Under the pieces are notes generated by a model. That model did no database searches, was not told the DNA's origin, and was given only the letters and a program-made list of their open reading frames with translations. From the NCBI GenBank assembly GCA_947365805.1, contig CANAZY010000007.1:1-59226 (forward strand): a DNA stretch of 59,226 bases, given 5' to 3'. The stretch's first letter is position 1, and the number at the start of each line of letters is the position of its first letter. The position numbers were made by a program, and so were the translations under genes. Positions 1 to 9,372 of this stretch are shown here, in pieces. The DNA comes from an uncultured Clostridium sp. (GTDB lineage: Bacteria; Bacillota; Clostridia; TANB77; CAG-508).

Positions 1-71
1 TAATGTCTAAAAAATATTGATATCTTGGGAAATCCCCAGAATTAAAAACTCATACCTTTAATAATATTTAT

Positions 72-100
72 TTGTATTTTATTCCAATTTATGCTATACT
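72..100 (+). promoter_or_regulatory. SigA-type promoter of structured RNA
   Basis: A -35 box TTGTAT (72-77), a 17-nt spacer and an extended -10 box TGcTATACT (TATACT at 95-100) are visible. Transcription should begin near 107 and runs into the terminator at 332-370. No long open frame follows, so the product is probably an RNA. The same -35 box with 17-nt spacing recurs at 34652-34680. Confidence 0.7.
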
Positions 101-106
101 AGATTT

Positions 107-370
107 AGAACTCCGTAACCCAATTTCATAAGGAGGCGCCTATGAGCAATCTCAACATTATATGATTGTGTAGCAACTTATTTGTACCCCCCTCCTCAAG
201 AGGTTAAAAGGTTAAAACCTAAAAAAATATCTAGAAAGGTGGCAGAAGTTTCTGCTCCCCACACAGGTAAAAAAAGATTTAACCAAAATTTGGGGACAAA
301 TAGTTACACTCATATCGACATCCAGATTTAGAAAAAAACCTCAGACTGAATTTAGTCTGAGGTTTTTTCT
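107..370 (+). ncRNA. structured noncoding RNA, class unassigned
   Basis: The unit has its own promoter and intrinsic terminator and no credible gene; the only ribosome-site-plus-ATG (131-164) encodes seven codons. Visible pairings: TGAG/CTCA hairpin (143-154), AGGAGG (131-136) with CCTCCT (191-196), a hairpin GCAGAA/TTCTGC (242-255), and a long bulged helix joining 163-190 (ending TTTGTaCCCC) with 292-314 (starting GGGGACAAAT). The AGGAGG helix crosses the long helix, which implies a pseudoknot. That complexity suggests a conserved class, perhaps raiA-type or 6S-like RNA, but I do not recognise it firmly. It lacks tmRNA, SRP RNA and RNase P signatures. Confidence 0.55.
332..370. terminator. 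bidirectional intrinsic terminator
   Basis: The stem CCTCAGACT/AGTCTGAGG is flanked by an A run on the left and a T run on the right, so it can stop transcription from both sides. It ends the RNA unit on the plus strand and the GIY-YIG gene on the minus strand, whose stop codon (352-354) lies inside the hairpin. Confidence 0.85.
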
Positions 371-675
371 TTCTTTTTGTTATATATTTTATACTTTTCC
401 ACTTCAATTCCTAATATTTTTCCTAAATCATGTTTGTGAATTAATTCTTCTTTTTCTTGTTTTGTCAATTGCTTAATGGCATATTCTAATTTTGAAGCAA
501 GTGCTCTATTTTCTGTTTGCCATGCACATTCTAATTTTTTTGCAGTATGCCTTAATGTGTATTTAGCACATTTTTTACTTTTTTCAAAATGTTCTTTCAT
601 TCTACGTTCTAAGTTTGATGCAATTCCTGTATAGATTGAATTATCTTCACATCGTAACATATAGGTATAATACAT
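352..675 (-). CDS. GIY-YIG nuclease domain protein (UPF0213/YhbQ type)
   Basis: This 107-residue protein begins with YYTYML, the GIY-equivalent strand. YTG follows at residues 15-17, then the conserved Arg and His of the R-x3-H segment near 25-29, and a Glu in a helix (LEYAIKQL). Length and layout match the stand-alone single-domain UPF0213 family. Members are metal-dependent nuclease-fold proteins whose role is mostly unknown, with DNA repair or turnover proposed. A good ribosome site (GAGG) precedes the ATG. The last codons are formed by the shared terminator hairpin, so the gene packs tightly against the RNA unit. Confidence 0.85.
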   Translation of the reverse strand: MYYTYMLRCEDNSIYTGIASNLERRMKEHFEKSKKCAKYTLRHTAKKLECAWQTENRALASKLEYAIKQLTKQEKEELIHKHDLGKILGIEVEKYKIYNKKKEKTSD

Positions 676-756
676 TGTTTTTTCCTCTTTTATTCTTTTT
701 TTACTTGTTATACCACAGTTTTCTATAATTGTAAAACTCTTCTTGTTTTTTTATTT

Positions 757-1422
757 TTATATAACATATAATAAAACACAAAGAAATTGCAAAAAGTTTC
801 CTAATAATACACAAATGTGGAAAACGGTATGAATATATTTATGTTTTTTTCCGATTCCATAAAACCCAGCACCTAATGTATAAACAATTCCACCAGCAAG
901 TAACAAAATAAATCCATTCATTCCTAATAAGCTTGGTAATATATTAATTTTAACAATAATACACCATCCCATTAGCAAATAGCATATCATAGAAAATATT
1001 TGATATTTTTTTAAATCAATTGCATTTAATGTAATTCCTAATGCTGCTAACGCCCAAATAATGCCAAAAATTGTCCATCCTAGTCCAGAACTATATTCTC
1101 TTAAAGTACATAATGCAAATGGTGTATAGGAACCTGCAATTAATAAAAATATCGTACAGTGATCTAATATTTGCAATACTTTTTTTGCTTTTACTTTTGG
1201 GCTTAACCCATGGTATATGCTAGACATAGTATATAGTACTAGCATTGATACGCCAAAAATAACACCACTTATAACACCATATGCATCATTCGCCTTGATA
1301 CTACATAAAACAATAACAATAATCCCAAGTACCCCTCCAATAATATGGGTTACCATATTAGCAATTTCTTCTCCTTTGCTATATATTGGCAACTCTCTAT
1401 CTGCTAATTTTGTCCTTTTCAT
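757..1422 (-). CDS. hemolysin III / PAQR-family membrane protein
   Basis: A 221-residue integral membrane protein with about seven hydrophobic segments. It carries the HlyIII/PAQR signatures: an N-terminal Glu and His pair (GEEIANMVTH), SSIYHG at the end of helix 2, DHCTIFLLIAGSYTPF, and a C-terminal H-x3-H (HTVFH). These His, Ser and Asp residues form the metal site in the superfamily, which has been linked to hydrolase activity on membrane lipids. The physiological role in Firmicutes is unclear and the hemolysin name is historical. It stands alone between the GIY-YIG gene and a plus-strand gene. Confidence 0.85.
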   Translation of the reverse strand: MKRTKLADRELPIYSKGEEIANMVTHIIGGVLGIIVIVLCSIKANDAYGVISGVIFGVSMLVLYTMSSIYHGLSPKVKAKKVLQILDHCTIFLLIAGSYTPFALCTLREYSSGLGWTIFGIIWALAALGITLNAIDLKKYQIFSMICYLLMGWCIIVKINILPSLLGMNGFILLLAGGIVYTLGAGFYGIGKKHKYIHTVFHICVLLGNFLQFLCVLLYVI

Positions 1423-1635
1423 CTTTTCACCACGCCCTTCTTAAGATGTTTAATAGCTTATCACATTATGTTCTCTATGTAAAGTAATTTCTTCTTATTT
1501 GAATTATGAGTCAGTTTACTTATCTTATTCTGATTTTAAAATATTTTTATAAATAGTATAGACTTTTAACTTATTTTTGTGTATGATAGTTTCATAAATA
1601 CATACAATAGAAAAAAATGATTGGAGGAAATCATC

Positions 1636-1977
1636 ATGTTAAAATTATTTCACAAAATAATTATTTTTATGATAATACTTATGTTACTTTTGCCTGTTTT
1701 TGTACAAGCAACTGATGTTAATATGAATTTAACTTCAAATACTTCTGTTGATAATACTTCTATGCAAGATACGTCTGCTGAAGACCAACAAGCACCTACA
1801 GATACATTATCACCAACTGGAACAAATTATTCAGGTTCTTCATCAACCGTTAGCACCTTAAATCAATTACCAGAAGCAAGTCTTGGTTTAACAAATGTAG
1901 TTAATATTATTTTGATTGTTATTGGAGTTTTATTAATATTACTAGGAATTGCCATTTTAATTCGTTTAAAACATTAA
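1636..1977 (+). CDS. small secreted/membrane protein, Ser/Thr-rich
   Basis: I start this gene at the ATG at 1636, behind GGAGG (1623-1627), giving 113 residues. A hydrophobic signal or anchor segment (about 5-25) is followed by a low-complexity region of about 55 residues rich in Thr, Ser, Asn and Asp, then a C-terminal transmembrane helix ending in a short basic tail (RLKH). The layout resembles a surface protein tethered at both ends, but there is no LPXTG motif. I do not recognise a family. It is followed by its own terminator and by a second protein of similar architecture. Confidence 0.65.
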   Translation: MLKLFHKIIIFMIILMLLLPVFVQATDVNMNLTSNTSVDNTSMQDTSAEDQQAPTDTLSPTGTNYSGSSSTVSTLNQLPEASLGLTNVVNIILIVIGVLLILLGIAILIRLKH

Positions 1978-2004
1978 ATTTTATTTTTGAAATATTTCTA
2001 TAGA

Positions 2005-2037
2005 AAGAAGATAAGAAAACTTATCTTCTTTTTTTAG
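2005..2037 (+). terminator. intrinsic terminator
   Basis: An 11-bp stem AAGAAGATAAG/CTTATCTTCTT with an AAAA loop is followed by a T run, directly downstream of the small membrane protein gene. Confidence 0.85.
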
Positions 2038-2146
2038 AAAATTTTACCTTAATAGTTTAATTTTTAATGGATATTTTTATAAAACCAATCCATACTATTA
2101 TTAGTTTTATAAATTAAAAACTGATTTTTTTAGGAGGTAAAAAGAT

Positions 2147-2605
2147 ATGACAAAGAAAATTTTTGCTTTTATACTTGTTCTTACTCTTCTTTTTGCTACA
2201 TCTTCTGTTTTTGCTGCCAATGAATTAAAAGATTCTATGGATAAAACAAAAGGTACCGTTAATAATGTTGCAAATGGAGCAGGTACTATGGTAAAAGATG
2301 CAGGAACCGCTATTACAGATGGTGTAAAAGATGTTGGTAATGCCATTAATGATGGAGTAAAAGGTATTGGTGGTGCAGTAGCTGGTGGTGCAAATAAAGT
2401 TGCTTCTGATATGACAAGAACCGATAATGTTGGAAATAATGATGGTTATACTACTGTAAGAACTGCAAATGAAGGAACTATTATGGGGATGAGTGCTAAT
2501 ACTTGGACATGGTTTGTTTTAGCAATTGCTGCTCTTGCTATTGTAGGGCTTGTTTGGTACTATGCAATGCAAAATAAGAACGAATATCATAATCATAATG
2601 ATTAA
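2147..2605 (+). CDS. small secreted protein with C-terminal membrane anchor
   Basis: A 152-residue protein with a clear signal peptide (cleavage likely after SSVFA). A central amphipathic region follows with near-periodic repeats of the type GxAIxDGVKDVGNAINDGVKG, then one C-terminal transmembrane helix (about 122-143) and a hydrophilic His/Asn-rich tail. A strong TAGGAGG site precedes the ATG. The repeated helix resembles YtxH/apolipoprotein-like amphipathic proteins, but no family is recognised. With the gene at 1636 it forms a pair of independently terminated plus-strand genes encoding double-anchored surface proteins. Confidence 0.7.
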   Translation: MTKKIFAFILVLTLLFATSSVFAANELKDSMDKTKGTVNNVANGAGTMVKDAGTAITDGVKDVGNAINDGVKGIGGAVAGGANKVASDMTRTDNVGNNDGYTTVRTANEGTIMGMSANTWTWFVLAIAALAIVGLVWYYAMQNKNEYHNHND

Positions 2606-2624
2606 TTATTTTTATTCTACATTT

Positions 2625-2652
2625 AAGAGTCGATGTTTCCATCGACTTTTTC
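2625..2652 (+). terminator. intrinsic terminator
   Basis: The stem AGTCGATG/CATCGACT with a TTTC loop is followed by a T run, between the small secreted protein gene and smpB. Confidence 0.85.
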
Positions 2653-2731
2653 TTATGTATTTTTCTTTTTTTACTTTTCTTTTTCTGCTTTTCCGTGGTA
2701 TAATAAGAAAAAATTAAAAAGGAGAAAATTC

Positions 2732-3184
2732 ATGTCATCTCTTATTGCTAAAAATCCTACTGCAAAACATAATTATACCATTGAAAATACGATAGAAACT
2801 GGTATTGTTTTAACTGGTACTGAAATAAAATCTATCCGTGCAGGAAAAGTAAATTTAAAAGATAGTTATGCTATCATAAAAGATGGTGAAGTGTATGTAT
2901 TGGGCATGCATATTAGTCCTTACGAACATGGTAATATTTTTAATAAAGACCCTCTACGTAATCGAAAACTATTATTAAATAGACGAGAAATTAATCGTTT
3001 AATTGGCTTAACCAAACAAAAAGGTTATTCCTTAGTTCCAATGAGCTTATATTTTAAAGGAAGTTTTGTAAAAATGGAACTTGGTGTTGGTAAAGGAAAA
3101 AAATTATATGACAAACGAGAAGAACTAGCCAAAAAGGATGCAAATCGTACTGTTGAAAGAGCTTTAAAAAGCAAACAATATTAA
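2732..3184 (+). CDS. smpB: SsrA-binding protein SmpB
   Basis: SmpB binds the tRNA-like domain of tmRNA and delivers it to stalled ribosomes for trans-translation. The 150-residue product starts at MSSLIAKN, behind AAAAAGGAG (2717-2724). The conserved SmpB core is visible: [24 protein letters not shown] cut here to TGTEIKSIR, then YEHGN and RNRKLLL, and a basic C-terminal tail ([24 protein letters not shown]) that reaches into the mRNA channel. I saw no ssrA gene adjacent. Rescue of stalled ribosomes is relevant here given the CGG anomaly described in the findings. Confidence 0.97.
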   Translation: MSSLIAKNPTAKHNYTIENTIETGIVLTGTEIKSIRAGKVNLKDSYAIIKDGEVYVLGMHISPYEHGNIFNKDPLRNRKLLLNRREINRLIGLTKQKGYSLVPMSLYFKGSFVKMELGVGKGKKLYDKREELAKKDANRTVERALKSKQY

Positions 3185-3217
3185 AAAAGTAGAACCCCAC
3201 GTGGTTCTACTTTTTTA
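3183..3217. terminator. intrinsic terminator after smpB
   Basis: The stem AAGTAGAACC/GGTTCTACTT is flanked by A and T runs. A second short hairpin GGTAG/CTACC follows at about 3235-3254 with no evident role. Confidence 0.85.
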
Positions 3218-3273
3218 AGCTAACTATTGTAGTGGTAGGTGCTCTCATCTACCCTAGAAGCAAACCTTCTTTT

Positions 3274-3837
3274 TTATTTAAAAGATTTAATAATTTTTTC
3301 AAACTTTTCAGAAACTGCTTCTTTATCTTTTTCTAATGCTCCTAATGTTAAAACATAAGCTTTGTTTTCTTTTTTTATTAATATTTGCGTAATATTCATT
3401 TTGTATCCTTCACTAGATGCTGTATAATCTAATTTTGCTGCCTTCATTCCATTTAGATTAATATATTCTTTATTTATCTCTCCTTCAATATCCATTTTTT
3501 GCTTGATTCCTGGAATTGAGGCATCAATATATCCTTCAAATGTTAATACACTTGGAAAGTCTGTTGTTACAACATTAATTGTTGCTCCTGGTACATCTGG
3601 GTCTGCAAATATTGGCATACTTTCTTTTCCTACTGAAACATAGCTTGATGGATATTTAAATTCCACTCCTTCAATTTGATTAAAGGTTTCATAGTCTGAT
3701 GTTTCTTCCGCTGTATAGACAGCTAATCCTTCTAAATTGTCTTTTTCATCTTCTTGCTTATTAGCACAACCTGTTAAAAGCATTACTACTACTAGCATTA
3801 TAACTGCTAATAATCCTAGTTTAGTTAATTTTTTCAT
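3274..3837 (-). CDS. lipoprotein with PsbP-like domain
   Basis: A 187-residue protein with a type II signal peptide: a basic start, a hydrophobic stretch, and lipobox LLTGC with the acylated Cys at about residue 24. The mature part begins with an acidic linker. It then has a compact alpha/beta domain (VEFKYPSSYVSVG..., ending EKFEKIIKSF) of the PsbP/Mog1-like type found in many clostridial surface lipoproteins. These domains often accompany membrane enzymes, and the function is not known. A good ribosome site lies upstream and fba follows on its upstream side. Confidence 0.75.
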   Translation of the reverse strand: MKKLTKLGLLAVIMLVVVMLLTGCANKQEDEKDNLEGLAVYTAEETSDYETFNQIEGVEFKYPSSYVSVGKESMPIFADPDVPGATINVVTTDFPSVLTFEGYIDASIPGIKQKMDIEGEINKEYINLNGMKAAKLDYTASSEGYKMNITQILIKKENKAYVLTLGALEKDKEAVSEKFEKIIKSFK

Positions 3838-3867
3838 TTTTTTCTCCCCTTTTATTTTATTTTATAT

Positions 3868-4800
3868 TTATGCTCTATTATTAGAGCCAAATACCTCTTT
3901 CATTTTATGTTTCACTGTTTTTTTGATTTCTTCTCTTGCAGGTGTTAAATATTTTCTTGGGTCAAATACACTTGGTTCTTCAGCAAACACTTTTCTAATT
4001 TGTGCAGTCATGGCAAGTCTTAAATCTGTATCTACATTAATTTTTGATACTCCTCGTTTACTTGCTTCATTTAACATTTGGTCTGGTACTCCTTTTGCTC
4101 CTGGAATATCTGCTCCATATTGATTACACATTTCTACTAATTCTGGAATAACAGTTGATGCTCCATGTAATACAATTGGTGTATTGGGAATTAATTCTTT
4201 TATTTTTTCTAAAATATCAAATCTTAGTTTCGCTTCTCCTTTAAATTTGTATGCACCATGGCTTGTTCCAATTGCAATTGCTAAAGAATCGCATCCTGTT
4301 CTTTCTACGAATTCTTTTGCTTGAAGTGGGTCTGTATACATAGCATCATCTTCTGCAACATTTACATCATCTTCAATTCCTGCTAATTTTCCAAGCTCTG
4401 CTTCTACTACTACTCCATGAGCATGTGCATAATCTACTACTTTTTTTGTAAGTGCTACATTTTCTTCAAAGTCGTATTTAGAACCATCAATCATAACAGA
4501 TGTAAAACCTGCATCAATACACATTTTACAAGTTTCAAAATCTGGTCCATGGTCTAAGTGAATTGCAACTGGAATTTCTGGTGCTTCTTCTAGTGCTGCT
4601 TCTACCATTTTCATTAAATAATGGATTCTTGCATATTTAATAGCTCCAGCTGATGCTTGCAAGATAACTGGTGAGTTTTCTTCCTTTGCTGCATCCATAA
4701 TTCCTTGTATGATTTCCATATTATTTACATTGAATGCTCCTATGGCATAATGCTCCTTCATTGATTTTTCAAACATTTCCTTTGTTGTTACAAGTGGCAT
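3868..4800 (-). CDS. fba: class II fructose-bisphosphate aldolase
   Basis: This enzyme cleaves fructose-1,6-bisphosphate to GAP and DHAP in glycolysis, using Zn. I start at MPLVTTKEM because AGGAGG sits at 4805-4810; the frame is open further upstream but lacks a site there. The 310-residue product shows zinc and substrate motifs HLDHG, VEAELG, GTSHGAYK, LHGAS and NVDTDLR, and ends with the family's YLTPAREEIKKTVKHKM-type helix. It is the Fba/GatY class IIA form usual in Clostridia. It is separated by a few bases from the deacetylase gene upstream. Confidence 0.96.
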   Translation of the reverse strand: MPLVTTKEMFEKSMKEHYAIGAFNVNNMEIIQGIMDAAKEENSPVILQASAGAIKYARIHYLMKMVEAALEEAPEIPVAIHLDHGPDFETCKMCIDAGFTSVMIDGSKYDFEENVALTKKVVDYAHAHGVVVEAELGKLAGIEDDVNVAEDDAMYTDPLQAKEFVERTGCDSLAIAIGTSHGAYKFKGEAKLRFDILEKIKELIPNTPIVLHGASTVIPELVEMCNQYGADIPGAKGVPDQMLNEASKRGVSKINVDTDLRLAMTAQIRKVFAEEPSVFDPRKYLTPAREEIKKTVKHKMKEVFGSNNRA

Positions 4801-4872
4801 AAAAATCCTCCTTTTAAACTTAAATTTTCTCTTTTTGTATTGTATTTCTAAAATAGTCATCTGTCAAGATTT

Positions 4873-5751
4873 CTATTTCATAATATCATAAAAATTTTTA
4901 AAAACATATCCTTTTTCTCTTAAATAAGCAATTACTTCTGGTAATACCTCATAGGTTAGTATCTTATCTCCCGCATCATGCATTAAAATAACAACTGTTT
5001 GTTTTTCTCCTACTGTTTGTTTTACACTTTCTAATAAAGCTTCTTTTGTTTTAGCACCTGCTGCATCACTACTTAACGCATTCCAATCGATATATCCAAT
5101 TTGATTATCTGCTAATAATTGTTTTGCCTCTTTTTTTAATGTATGATATTTTCCTCCAGTAGAACCTCCTGGAAATCGGAATAAATGCCCATTATATTCT
5201 ACCCCTATTGCATTTTGAATTGCTGTATTCGTCTTTTGATACTCCGCTAATACAGCATCTGTACTACTATATATATTAGAATAAATATGAGAATAACCAT
5301 GATTTGCAATAAAATGTCCTTCTTCATATTCTCGTTTTACAATACTTGGATTTAAATCAACTCTAGCACCTAGTACAAAAAAAGTCGCTTTTATCTTTTC
5401 TTGTTTTAATAAATCTAATATTAATGGAGTAACGCTTCTAGATGGTCCATCATCAAATGTTAAATAAACTGCTTTTTCTCCTAAATGATAAATATTATTT
5501 AATCTGTTGTTTGCTTCTTCTGAATAAACTGGTAAAAATTCTACTTTTGCAACATGTTTTTGTTTTGTTTGTTGTGATACTACTTCTTGTTGTGAAATTA
5601 CATTTTGCTCAGATATCCCTCTATGCTTTTTATGAATATTCCAAAAAACAGCAAAACCAATAGCAGTTATTATTATTACTGCTACTATAACTGTGATAAT
5701 TACTTTTTTCTTATTTATTTTTGGTTTTACTTCAATTAGTCCATATATCAC
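4873..5751 (-). CDS. polysaccharide deacetylase (NodB/CE4 family)
   Basis: A membrane-anchored CE4 esterase of 292 residues. One N-terminal transmembrane helix (about 14-36) is followed by an extracytoplasmic linker and the NodB domain. All five CE4 motifs are present: TFDDGPS (catalytic and metal Asp), NHGYSH (metal His), RFPGGS, DWNA and LMHD. It should remove N-acetyl groups from peptidoglycan or another surface glycan, as PgdA and PdaA do. In a spore former it could act on cortex, but nothing here ties it to sporulation. Confidence 0.93.
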   Translation of the reverse strand: MIYGLIEVKPKINKKKVIITVIVAVIIITAIGFAVFWNIHKKHRGISEQNVISQQEVVSQQTKQKHVAKVEFLPVYSEEANNRLNNIYHLGEKAVYLTFDDGPSRSVTPLILDLLKQEKIKATFFVLGARVDLNPSIVKREYEEGHFIANHGYSHIYSNIYSSTDAVLAEYQKTNTAIQNAIGVEYNGHLFRFPGGSTGGKYHTLKKEAKQLLADNQIGYIDWNALSSDAAGAKTKEALLESVKQTVGEKQTVVILMHDAGDKILTYEVLPEVIAYLREKGYVFKNFYDIMK

Positions 5752-5880
5752 TTCAAAGTCTCCTTTTGCTATTTTTTGTCGTTTTCAAAGTTATTATACA
5801 CCAAAAACATTGTTTTTAATAGTATTTTTTTTAATTTTTGTATTGTTTTTAACTATAAAAACCTCTTAGTATTCTTATCA

Positions 5881-6192
5881 TTAGACTGGTCTACTACTTA
5901 ATTCAATAATTAAATCCATGTTATCATCTTTGGCAACCTTATTTTTTCGAATTTGTCCACATTTTTTACATCGAAATACAAGCACGTACCCTTTTTTTGA
6001 ATTCGTTTCAATTCCAATGGGTTCTAGGGTTCCATGACATTCTTCTGCTCTATCTCCTGGATTTATATCAACATGCTTAGAATGTAAACAATAAGGACAA
6101 TGATTTCTACATGAATATCCTAACTTCGGTACTGTTTTTCCACAATTTTCACATATAAATTCTTCATCAATTTCTGTAAATCTACTTAACAT
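5881..6192 (-). CDS. RNHCP domain zinc-ribbon protein
   Basis: A 103-residue protein matching the RNHCP family. It has CENC near residue 14, the name-giving CRNHCPYC segment, a conserved HVD...DRAEECHG segment, and a final FRCKKCG. The paired cysteines should form zinc ribbons. The biochemical role of this small bacterial family is unknown, though a nucleic-acid role is plausible. The gene stands alone, with a short intergenic gap before the nucleoside kinase gene. Confidence 0.88.
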   Translation of the reverse strand: MLSRFTEIDEEFICENCGKTVPKLGYSCRNHCPYCLHSKHVDINPGDRAEECHGTLEPIGIETNSKKGYVLVFRCKKCGQIRKNKVAKDDNMDLIIELSSRPV

Positions 6193-6301
6193 TGTTATTC
6201 CTTTCTTAATTTAACGGTTTTGTAAAAAATGGGCGATTAAAATCGCCCCCATTCTTCACTTTTTACTATTCATTCTTCACTCTTGCATAATGACATAGTC
6301 A

Positions 6302-7940
6302 TTATGCAAGCAAGCTTCCACCAATAAATTCGCGAATTAATGATGTTTTCGAAATCGCATCTTGTGGAACAGATTCAAAATAGCTTAATAGGCGAATTAA
6401 CCTTGTTGCTTCTGCATATTCTGGTTCTGTATTTTTTATTTCTTTTAATAATGGAAGTGCATAATCTTTTAATACTCCCAATTCGTAAATTAAGGAAGAA
6501 TTAAACATATTATTTGCCTCTTCTTGGTATGGATAAATATATCTTTCTTCTCCGCGATTTACTGAATACCACATTTTAATGGTATGAGTTGCACTATATC
6601 CTCTAAATTGATTATCTCTTACAATTCTTCGAATTAAACGTGTATCGGTTGTGGAAATACGATTATAGTAATCAATATTTAATACTGTTAATGCACTAAT
6701 ATAAATTTTGTATTTTTGTTCTTTTGGAATGGAACTTGTTAAACGATCATTTAAACAATGAATTCCTTCAATGACTAAAACTTCATCTTGTGCTAATCTC
6801 ATGGTTTCGCCATTGTATTTTTTATGTCCAATGGTAAAATCAAACGTTGGAACTTCAATTTCTTCCCCATTTAACAATTTTACTAAATGCTCATTAAATA
6901 ACTTCACATCTAATGCTTCAATACATTCGAAATCATAATTTCCATATTCATCTTTTGGGTTTTCTTCTCGTTCTACAAAATAGTTATCAACCGATATGGT
7001 TACTGGTTTTAGCCCATTTAATCGTAGTTGAATTCCTAAGCGTTTTGCAAATGTTGTTTTTCCAGAAGAAGATGGTCCTGCAATTAATACTACTTTCACT
7101 TTTTTATCCTTTGCAATATTATCAGCAAGCTCTGCTATTTTTTTCTCATGTAAGCTTTCTGATAGCAAAATAGCATCCAATGCTCCATCCTTTTTCACTT
7201 CACGATTTAGTTTATAAATGGTATTAATTCCAATTAATTTATAGATATCTTCATATTCATCTAATGTTGCAACTAACTTTTTATTTTCAATAAATGGAGT
7301 CAATTTCGTTGGTGTTTTCCAGTTTGGATAACGTACAATAAATCCATCTCGATATTTTACGATATCATATACTTTTGTATATCCTGTTGAAATTGGCATA
7401 ACTCCAAAAAAGTAGTTAAAATAATCTTCACAGTAATATAGAGATGCACCATATGGTGTATCTTGGTCAATTTGTATTTTTCCTTTTAGAGTTTTTTCCT
7501 TTTCATAAAATTTTTGGGCCTCGCTTGCTGTCATTTTTACTTTTCGAATTTCCAAATCTTTATCTATAATTTCTCCCATTTTTTTATGAATATTTGCAAT
7601 CATTTCTTGGGTTACTTCCATATTGTCCAATTCACAAAACATAGCATTAGATAATTGATAATTCACTGTTAAAAGTGCTTCTGGGTATAACTCACTTAAT
7701 GCTTTTGACATGATATACATAATACCTCTTATATAAATCATCATTCCATCTTTTGAATTTAAATCAATTAATTCAATATTAGCATCTTCCGATAATTTTA
7801 AATTCAAACTTCTTACTTCATTATTTACTTTACATGCAATTACCTCTGTTTTTGCATTTTTTATTTCATCTTTTAATAGCTCGTAAGCTGTAATTCCGTG
7901 CATCTGCTTTTCTTATTTGATTTTCATATGTAATTTTCAA
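6302..7940 (-). CDS. nucleoside (uridine-type) kinase with ThrRS-like N-terminus; read through a CGG +1 frameshift
   Basis: A fusion protein common in Clostridia: a TGS-like segment, a threonyl-tRNA-synthetase-like SAD region, then a uridine kinase domain with P-loop GPSSSGKTT and the kinase segment SVDNYF. From the first ATG (7903) the TGS-like domain would be cut and there is no ribosome site. Upstream, AAAGGA (about 7950) precedes TTG at 7940, opening a frame MKITYENQIRKADA that ends in CGG at 7898-7896. Skipping the C gives GGA and joins GITAYELLKDEI, restoring a 545-residue protein with the expected start. The TTG start is inferred. Confidence 0.82.
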
Positions 7941-7957
7941 TTTGGTTCAATCCTTTC

Positions 7958-9235
7958 TTATTGTATATAAGCAATATCTTTTTTAGTATATTCTTCTGGC
8001 TTTAATCCTATTCTTGTTTTCATATATTGTGATAATGATAAGATTCCCACAGTAAATAGAATTCCCACTGCTACCATTGCATATTCAATGGTCATAAATG
8101 TTAATAAATAGGAACCAATTGCACTAGCTGTCATTCTAAACGAACTTGCAATTAAGCTATATACTGCATATATTTTGGTTAACATTTCTGGTGTCATAAA
8201 ATTTCCCATATATCGTTTTCGAATAATTTGGAATACGCCTTTATCAGACATTCTTAAAATATAGGTAAATATAATAATAGCAAGTTGTGGTATTTTCGAT
8301 AAGCCAATTACGACAACTCCTCCTGCAACAGCAATTCCTACTGTCATTCGGATTCCTATATAGGTTAAAGAATGATTTTTATGTTTTTCGTTAAATTTAT
8401 TTGCTTTTGTTGCAGACATTCCTTGTATGATATCTAATGCTGCTAATATAATTCCAATATACTTAGCAGGCACATGAATATCTTTTAGTAGTGTTGTTTG
8501 ATAAGTTCCAAATAAACAAATCATTCCCCACATAAATCCTATCATTAATAACAAACTCTTTAATCTTGGTGATTTGATAATAAATAAAAATCCTTCTTTT
8601 ACTTCATTTATACTTTGTTTTGCAGTTTTCTTTTCTTCTTGTTCCTCTTTTTTTACTTCTGTAAAATTAAGTGAAATGATAAGTGCAAATACCATAAAAA
8701 TAATCGCAAGTATGATAGGAATATATGCATTTACTTCATATAAAAACCCTGCACATACTGTACTTATTGCTGAAAGATAACAATATCTAGAATATCCTTT
8801 ACTTTCTATTTTTGCAAATATCTTTCCTTTTACTTGTGCTTCTGGTACAGATGTATTTAACATTGGTGTTTCCGATATGGTTTTACATGACCATCCTATC
8901 GCCGAAAAAAGCTGTGATAAGATGATAATAAAATAATTCTTAGAAATCATAATTAGTACTACTTCTAAAATCCAAAATATATTTCCTATAATAATACTTT
9001 TTCTTATTCCTAATTTTGAGACAACTACTGTCATAGGCACTTGTAAAATAAGTTTAAAAAAGGCATATATCGTCTCCATAAAAACTACATTTGCATTTGA
9101 TATTCCTTTTACTTGTGTTAAAAATAAGACTTTTATCGCATTAAAAAATAATACATCTGCTGCTACCATTTTATAAATTGGATATAACTTCATATTTAAT
9201 TTCTTTTTTAAAGCTAATTTCTTTTCTTCTTCCAT
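7958..9235 (-). CDS. MFS transporter (paralogue of 44613-45893)
   Basis: A 425-residue protein with about twelve hydrophobic helices and a basic cytoplasmic loop at mid-length (EVKKEEQEEKKTAK). It is a clear paralogue of the protein at 44613-45893. Both begin near KLNMKLYP, share LFLTQV, IKSPRLKSL and TLLKDI/NLLKDI, and end in RxGLKPEEY. The substrate is unknown; the family includes drug-efflux-like permeases. A GAGG site precedes the ATG. It is tail-near to the nucleoside kinase gene, whose TTG start lies 18 bp away. Confidence 0.85.
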   Translation of the reverse strand: MEEEKKLALKKKLNMKLYPIYKMVAADVLFFNAIKVLFLTQVKGISNANVVFMETIYAFFKLILQVPMTVVVSKLGIRKSIIIGNIFWILEVVLIMISKNYFIIILSQLFSAIGWSCKTISETPMLNTSVPEAQVKGKIFAKIESKGYSRYCYLSAISTVCAGFLYEVNAYIPIILAIIFMVFALIISLNFTEVKKEEQEEKKTAKQSINEVKEGFLFIIKSPRLKSLLLMIGFMWGMICLFGTYQTTLLKDIHVPAKYIGIILAALDIIQGMSATKANKFNEKHKNHSLTYIGIRMTVGIAVAGGVVVIGLSKIPQLAIIIFTYILRMSDKGVFQIIRKRYMGNFMTPEMLTKIYAVYSLIASSFRMTASAIGSYLLTFMTIEYAMVAVGILFTVGILSLSQYMKTRIGLKPEEYTKKDIAYIQ

Positions 9236-9372
9236 TGTTTCCTCACGATTTCTTTAGTAATTCTTCTATGATTGTAACATAGGGATTTTCTAAAATCAAC
9301 TTATATTTGGTATATTTTTCTTGTTAGACGGATATACTTTTAGTAACAATATATTTTTAGGAGGTACAAGCT

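Noticed and set aside
107..331. tmRNA, SRP RNA, RNase P RNA
   Set aside because: No CCA-ending tRNA-like domain or resume codon frame, no GGAAG tetraloop region of SRP RNA, and no GAGGAAAGUCC of RNase P RNA were found.
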